Shown here in pieces: positions 59,975 to 64,000 of a stretch of 64,000 bases of DNA. Below the pieces are notes generated by a model, which searched no databases, was not told where the DNA came from, and saw only the letters and a list, made by a program, of their open reading frames with translations. The stretch is from Marsupella aquatica (Eukaryota > Marchantiophyta): contig OZ316897.1 in NCBI GenBank assembly GCA_973895155.1, positions 14,756,001-14,820,000 of the forward strand, in the 5' to 3' direction. A program made the translations under genes and the position numbers. Numbering within the stretch: the stretch's first letter is position 1; each line of letters starts with the position of its first letter.

Positions 59975-60939
59975 TTAGTAGTACCAATCCTAATATACTT
60001 TCTTACTATGGAAATAATGACTATGTAGTCATCAAGCCATTAAAAATGGCCAATTATGATTTAGTAGGTATTACCACAAAATAATCCACCTTGACTAATG
60101 TGTGTAATGTCACTCACATATCAGTTTTTACCTATGTTCATGACATAGGTAACTTGAATCATGTGTATAGATTGTCATTTAACTACTTTTAAAATCATTG
60201 CCTTATGCTTTAATTAAGTACGTAGTTGAATATAATGACCAGGAAAAAACAACTTTTGAAGTGATCATTTCTTATCACTGACTTTTGAATGTTTATAGAT
60301 GATGGTGGATCAACTAAACCTTAACTTGGTCAAAGTGTTTAATTAATACCTCCATGTCATGTCTTCTGCCCCTCCTGGCCAATTCGCCCAATTCTACTCC
60401 ATGGCAACAACCAGCTTGGTCAGCAGCAGTTAGCTTCTTTGCCCATGCACTCCACAAAGTGGAGAGTTGTCCATTGGGCATGCAAGAGTCAACTATGGTA
60501 GATGATCAACTAACTTGCCTAGAGCATAGGAAGCAAAGACCCCTAGACGGACTTTAATTGAGGGCTTGAGTAAGAGCGCCACTTTTCTTATTTGTGCATT
60601 TTGTTATTGCTTTTTTGCCACAATATCAATCACGTGTGTCATTGGGATCTTGACAAGGATCTTGACAATGCTTCAGTTGTGTTGTATGCCTGCCTACTCT
60701 CACAGCAAGGCGTGTTTTAGTAGCCCACATATAAAGATTTAACTAAGTTCAGCGAGTTCAATTGCTTAATTTGCACAGGACTTTACAAAGATGTTTGAAC
60801 ATATTTGGATGAGGACAGTCCAAGCAATTTTCACATTTTGGTCAACTAAGGATTTGGAATTGAAGTTCCACAATGTTTTTAATTATGCTTGTTTTTATGG
60901 TTTGATGATAGTTGTCCAAGTCATGTGTAGTTGCATTTT
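59975..60939. other. Intergenic DNA, nothing recognised
   Basis: A 67-codon frame at 60,354-60,557 has no recognisable domain. The stretch 60,535-60,580 (GGACTTTAATTGAGGGCTTGAG, GAGCGCC) faintly recalls the chromovirus LTR but is too short to assign. Confidence 0.45.
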
Positions 60940-61632
60940 GTCCTCCTGATGCCATAAGCCAGAACCAGAACTGACACTCATTGTACGTCCAGAACAACAC
61001 CTTCCTTGGGTGCAGCCCGGGTTGCCCCCCTTACCTATCCATCATCAATTGACCGCCTTGCCCCCAAGACATGCTCATGGCCAAATTAGCGTAGCTTGTC
61101 CTAAAGCTTGTCCCAACACGCGACCAGAACGACCAACTGGCGATGCCCATAATTTTTTAGTTAGGCGTCCGTAAGTAGAATGCCTTAGCCCGTTGTGATC
61201 AGGCCGACCCAGTACTCATGCCTAGGCCCTCAGATGCCATCGTCACCCGAGACCCCCGATCAACCAAACCTGGATTGGGCCATAACTTGTGTCCCAAGCG
61301 TCCATTGCCTATGGAGTGAACTCCATTGGCCTTAGGCCCAAGAGGAGCTCTTACTCAAGCCCTCATAACTCAAAGTCCGTCTGGGGGTCCCAACGGTTGA
61401 CTTTGAGTCCGGCCCTTTTCCATTGACCCAACCAGCCCTCAGCTAGTACAAGTCTTTAGTGTGTGTCATCAGCTTAGCGCCTTGCCTTCGCCAGTGCCAC
61501 GCCCCATTGCCCACAAGTCCCCCAATGCTAAGTCCTCCCCGGATGACCGTTCCGGGCTTGGACCATAGGGGAGCTCGGCATCAGAGTAAACGACGCTGGA
61601 GCTAAGTGTTGAGGTAGTCGAGTTCCGCAACT
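60940..61632 (-). mobile_element. Fragment of a chromovirus-family LTR, minus strand, with internal deletions
   Basis: On the minus strand it starts AGTTGCGGAACTCGACTACC at 61,632, like the solo LTR, and runs through GCTGACTCC-, TTGGGCCTAAGGCC-, CATGAGTACTGGGTCGGCC- and GTTATGGGCATCGCCAGTTGG-like blocks. It then jumps to CAAGCTTTAGGACAAGCTACG and ends near the GGCATCAGGAGGAC block at 60,940. Roughly half the LTR is missing, including the part between CCAGTTGGT and GGACAAGC and the terminal ~250 bases. Confidence 0.85.
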
Positions 61633-62944
61633 TGAATAGACCAGTGATGACCAGGATATATATGGAGGTGGCACACAAAATTCCAGATGCAAAACCAGAG
61701 GGGATGGCTCTAGACCTTGGATTCTACACAAATTGTGATGAACAATCAGCCAGACCATTAAGTATTGATTTCACTTCCAATTTCTTAACAAATTAATCAG
61801 GAATGACAATTTAGTTGCTTGGCAATTACATAGTCTGTTTTAACTTTGAAGGATCATTCACCACATGAGTCACACATTCAGCAACATGTATGGTTGAATG
61901 TCATTTTCAGCAAATTGATCCTCATTGTCAAATGGGTGGATGTAAACTTCTGATTATCCTTGTAACCCTGCTATTCCCTTTGATACTTGGGGGTTAAACA
62001 TTGGCCCACTCTACATATAGAGTATTCATTGGGCAGATTTTCTAATGTGATTCCTGCACTAAGCTCTCCAAGGTCACCCCTGCACCTGAATCTCTTTTTC
62101 ATTGTTTATGCTCTTTCACCCCTGCACCTGAATCTCTTTTCATTGTTTATGCCTACTTCAGCTGTATTTCTTAACATAAGGGTTGAATTGTTTCAGTCCC
62201 CAAAATTTCCCATGTGAGCCTAACAAATTTAGGAAAGCCTTTGGAGTGTAAGATGACTAGCATGAGTCTGACTACCGTTTTGGGGAGGGATGGCTTACCC
62301 CAACAGCCAGCAAACTATTTGAGCCATTTGGCATGGCAACATTATCTCGCCCTCAAGCCACTCGACAAACTTTGCCAAATGCTCTGGCATGAGTTTCCGA
62401 TTGTCTCCAATGAGGAGTATCTGTTGTGCTGAAGGGGTGGCATATCTTCCTGACGTGAAGCTTGGTATGAATCCGGAACAAGGAGCAGCTGCAATGCAAA
62501 TGCTCCAATTTGCTCAAATACCCTCATCACGTACATGATTGACATGCAATTGTCCATGCTCACAACCTTAAGAACAAGACCCAAATCAAATTTTGTGTCA
62601 CAGTTGCTTGATTGAGAGGGGGAACGCAAGATTTGAAATTGAAGAACATAATTGTCGTGGAGGAAACAACACATTTCAAATTTTTTTTCCTGTTATGACA
62701 ACAGTTGGTGTTTCCACTAGTCGCCAAAATACTTAACCCGACACTTAAACCAAGACCTTCACCTACTGTAGATAGCGCTCATATAAGTGACCGTGGCACC
62801 ACTCAATTATATTTAAACTAGCCCTAATTTGATTGAGCCCTAGACTGTTGATGTGGCCCTACTTTCGTGCCATGACTTTTGCGGACGGACAACAGGGCCC
62901 CACACCCAGATTTCTAATTTTGAGAGGCCCTAATAGTTTGTAAA
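61633..62944. other. Intergenic DNA with a small tandem repeat
   Basis: A two-copy repeat of 46-47 bp lies at 62,073-62,154 (CACCCCTGCACCTGAATCTC, then CATTGTTTATGC). Frames of 72-110 codons at 62,214-62,674 overlap on opposite strands and resemble no family. The last ~100 bases lead into the duplicated promoter. Confidence 0.5.
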
Positions 62945-63652
62945 CTCGATTCCTGATTGGTGCCTCTCCTGGGCCCTTCTCCCAAACGCAAGCGTGCCAT
63001 TTGAAGAATTCCAAAAGGAGGACATACGACTAGGGGCTTTCGAGGAATCTGGTGGACTTCTGTAATTGCCAACTAAGGAATTCCAAATGCTCTTATTGGA
63101 GGAAAATTGAATCTGCTGGATTTATAAAATATGGACGACGAAGGAATTCCAAATGCTCGTGTTGGACGAAAATTGATGTGCGGTGGAATAAAAGAATTGA
63201 ACTTGATTGGAGGAGACTGTTGGTTAATAGAAGGAAAGCAAAGGGTGAAGGTGGTTTGCAGCAATCACGTCATTCGCCATCTAATTAATCTCTCATCCAA
63301 ACTTCCGACCGAGTGCATTTTGTTGGGCTGGACGTTTGGGCCGTCACAGTATAAACGTGAGCACTGTGCGTTCACATCGTCATTCTCCAGCTCTCGATTG
63401 CTTCTATTGCTCGAGCGGTAGAAGTCATTGAGCGCATGCTGTTGTAGCTGTGGTTCGCCGAGCTCAATCGTCTTCGCCGTGCTCGATCAGTCGATGTAGT
63501 TGAGTGGATGCTGTTGTGGCGGTTGTTCGACGAGCTCAATCTTTGCGGTCTCATTTGGAGTAGTTCGTATTTCTGCGATCGTTCTGGAAACGAAGTGACG
63601 GAAGTGATTGCAGCTTAGGGCTTCAGATTCAGTGTCGGGTCACTTCTTTACG
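62945..63652 (+). promoter_or_regulatory. Second copy of the kelch promoter and first exon
   Basis: It matches 55,380-56,088 in the same orientation, offset about 7.6 kb: ATTCCTGATTGG, CCATTT..AA, AATTCCAAAAGGA, CAACTAAGGAATT, TCACGTCATTCGC (63,265), GTTGGGCTGGACGTTTGGGC, CTCTCGATTGCTTCTATTGC, GAGCGCATGCTGTTGTAGCT and GACGAGCTCAATCTTTGC. A TATAAACG lies at 63,351, about 30 bases before the GTTCACATCG stretch, so transcription may start there. It ends at a donor TTTACG|GTATGAACG. Frames inside it are not coding. Confidence 0.8.
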
Positions 63653-64000
63653 GTATGAACGTCTGCTCACCTATTTGTTCTGGGCTTAATTCCTTTCCGG
63701 AGTCTGTCCTACCGAATAGTCGTCATGTTAAACTTGTGATAATTTTCGGGTTTAGGTTCAACGTTTTTGTTAGTCACCCTCTTTCTATCTGCTCGATCGG
63801 CCATTTCCATCCGTGGCGTCATTCCTTTTATCCAGCTTGTATACTCATTCGTTCAGAGTACACAAGCGGAAATATTTCTTGTCAATTCTTAGTTTGCAGA
63901 CTTAGCTTAGTCAGTTGTCTGATTTCATGTCGCAGGGTTGCATGCTGCTCGGTTTTTCCCGAGTGTTTGAATTGACGTCGGTCATTATCTTTCGGGCGCT
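63653..64000 (+). other. Start of a leader intron of a probable second kelch gene (cut by the window end)
   Basis: After the conserved donor GTATGAACGTCTGCTC the sequence diverges from the first intron. No coding start resembling the kelch N-terminus lies before 64,000. If the intron has a length like the first (751 bp), the coding region would begin near 64,400. Confidence 0.5.

Noticed and set aside
63131-63421. 96-codon plus-strand frame near the window's end
   Set aside because: It lies within the duplicated promoter and leader; the matching part of the first copy is not open, so it is not coding.

Overview
This is a stretch of nuclear genome from a land plant. The evidence is a 21-exon gene for a chloroplast DEG2-type serine protease with standard GT-AG introns, a Ty3/gypsy chromovirus whose primer-binding site matches the one plants use (initiator Met tRNA), and many small nested transposon relics. 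Short introns and an intronless kelch coding region would fit a seed-free plant such as a bryophyte, but the sequence alone does not settle the lineage. There are no prokaryotic features.

Layout. 0-9 kb is gene-poor and full of local tandem and inverted repeats: a ~145-bp tandem array, a long hairpin, a cluster of GACGGCATGTCAG hairpin units, and several two-copy duplications. 9-25 kb is a retrotransposon nest: a minus-strand LTR relic, a broken chromovirus with both LTRs (12,073-21,716), a second element's probable solo LTR nested in the 3' LTR and carrying a 99-bp array rich in GCATGC, and a full-length solo LTR of the chromovirus family (23,611-25,087). 25-38 kb is mostly unassigned DNA with a MITE, a solo copia-like LTR and a 45-bp minisatellite. 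38.7-45.5 kb holds the DEG2 gene on the minus strand. 46-55 kb is repeat-rich intergenic DNA. 55.4-58.4 kb holds an intact kelch-repeat gene on the plus strand with an intron in its 5' leader. 58.4-62.9 kb is again repeats. The last kilobase (62.9-64.0 kb) repeats the kelch gene's promoter and leader, so a second copy of that gene probably starts just beyond the window.

Two themes run through the mobile DNA. First, one family of ~290-bp MITEs with CTYGGGGGTYTCACT ends occurs five times, each flanked by an 8-bp target duplication (four exact), and two copies sit inside LTRs of the chromovirus family. Second, most LTR elements survive only as solo LTRs. The chromovirus itself is dead: it has several in-frame stops, frameshifts and a deleted integrase core.

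The only protein-coding genes I can support are DEG2 and the kelch gene. Other open frames are shadows, tandem-repeat frames or transposon fragments. Exon borders of DEG2 were derived by eye from splice consensus, reading phase and recalled features of the family; no alignment program was run.
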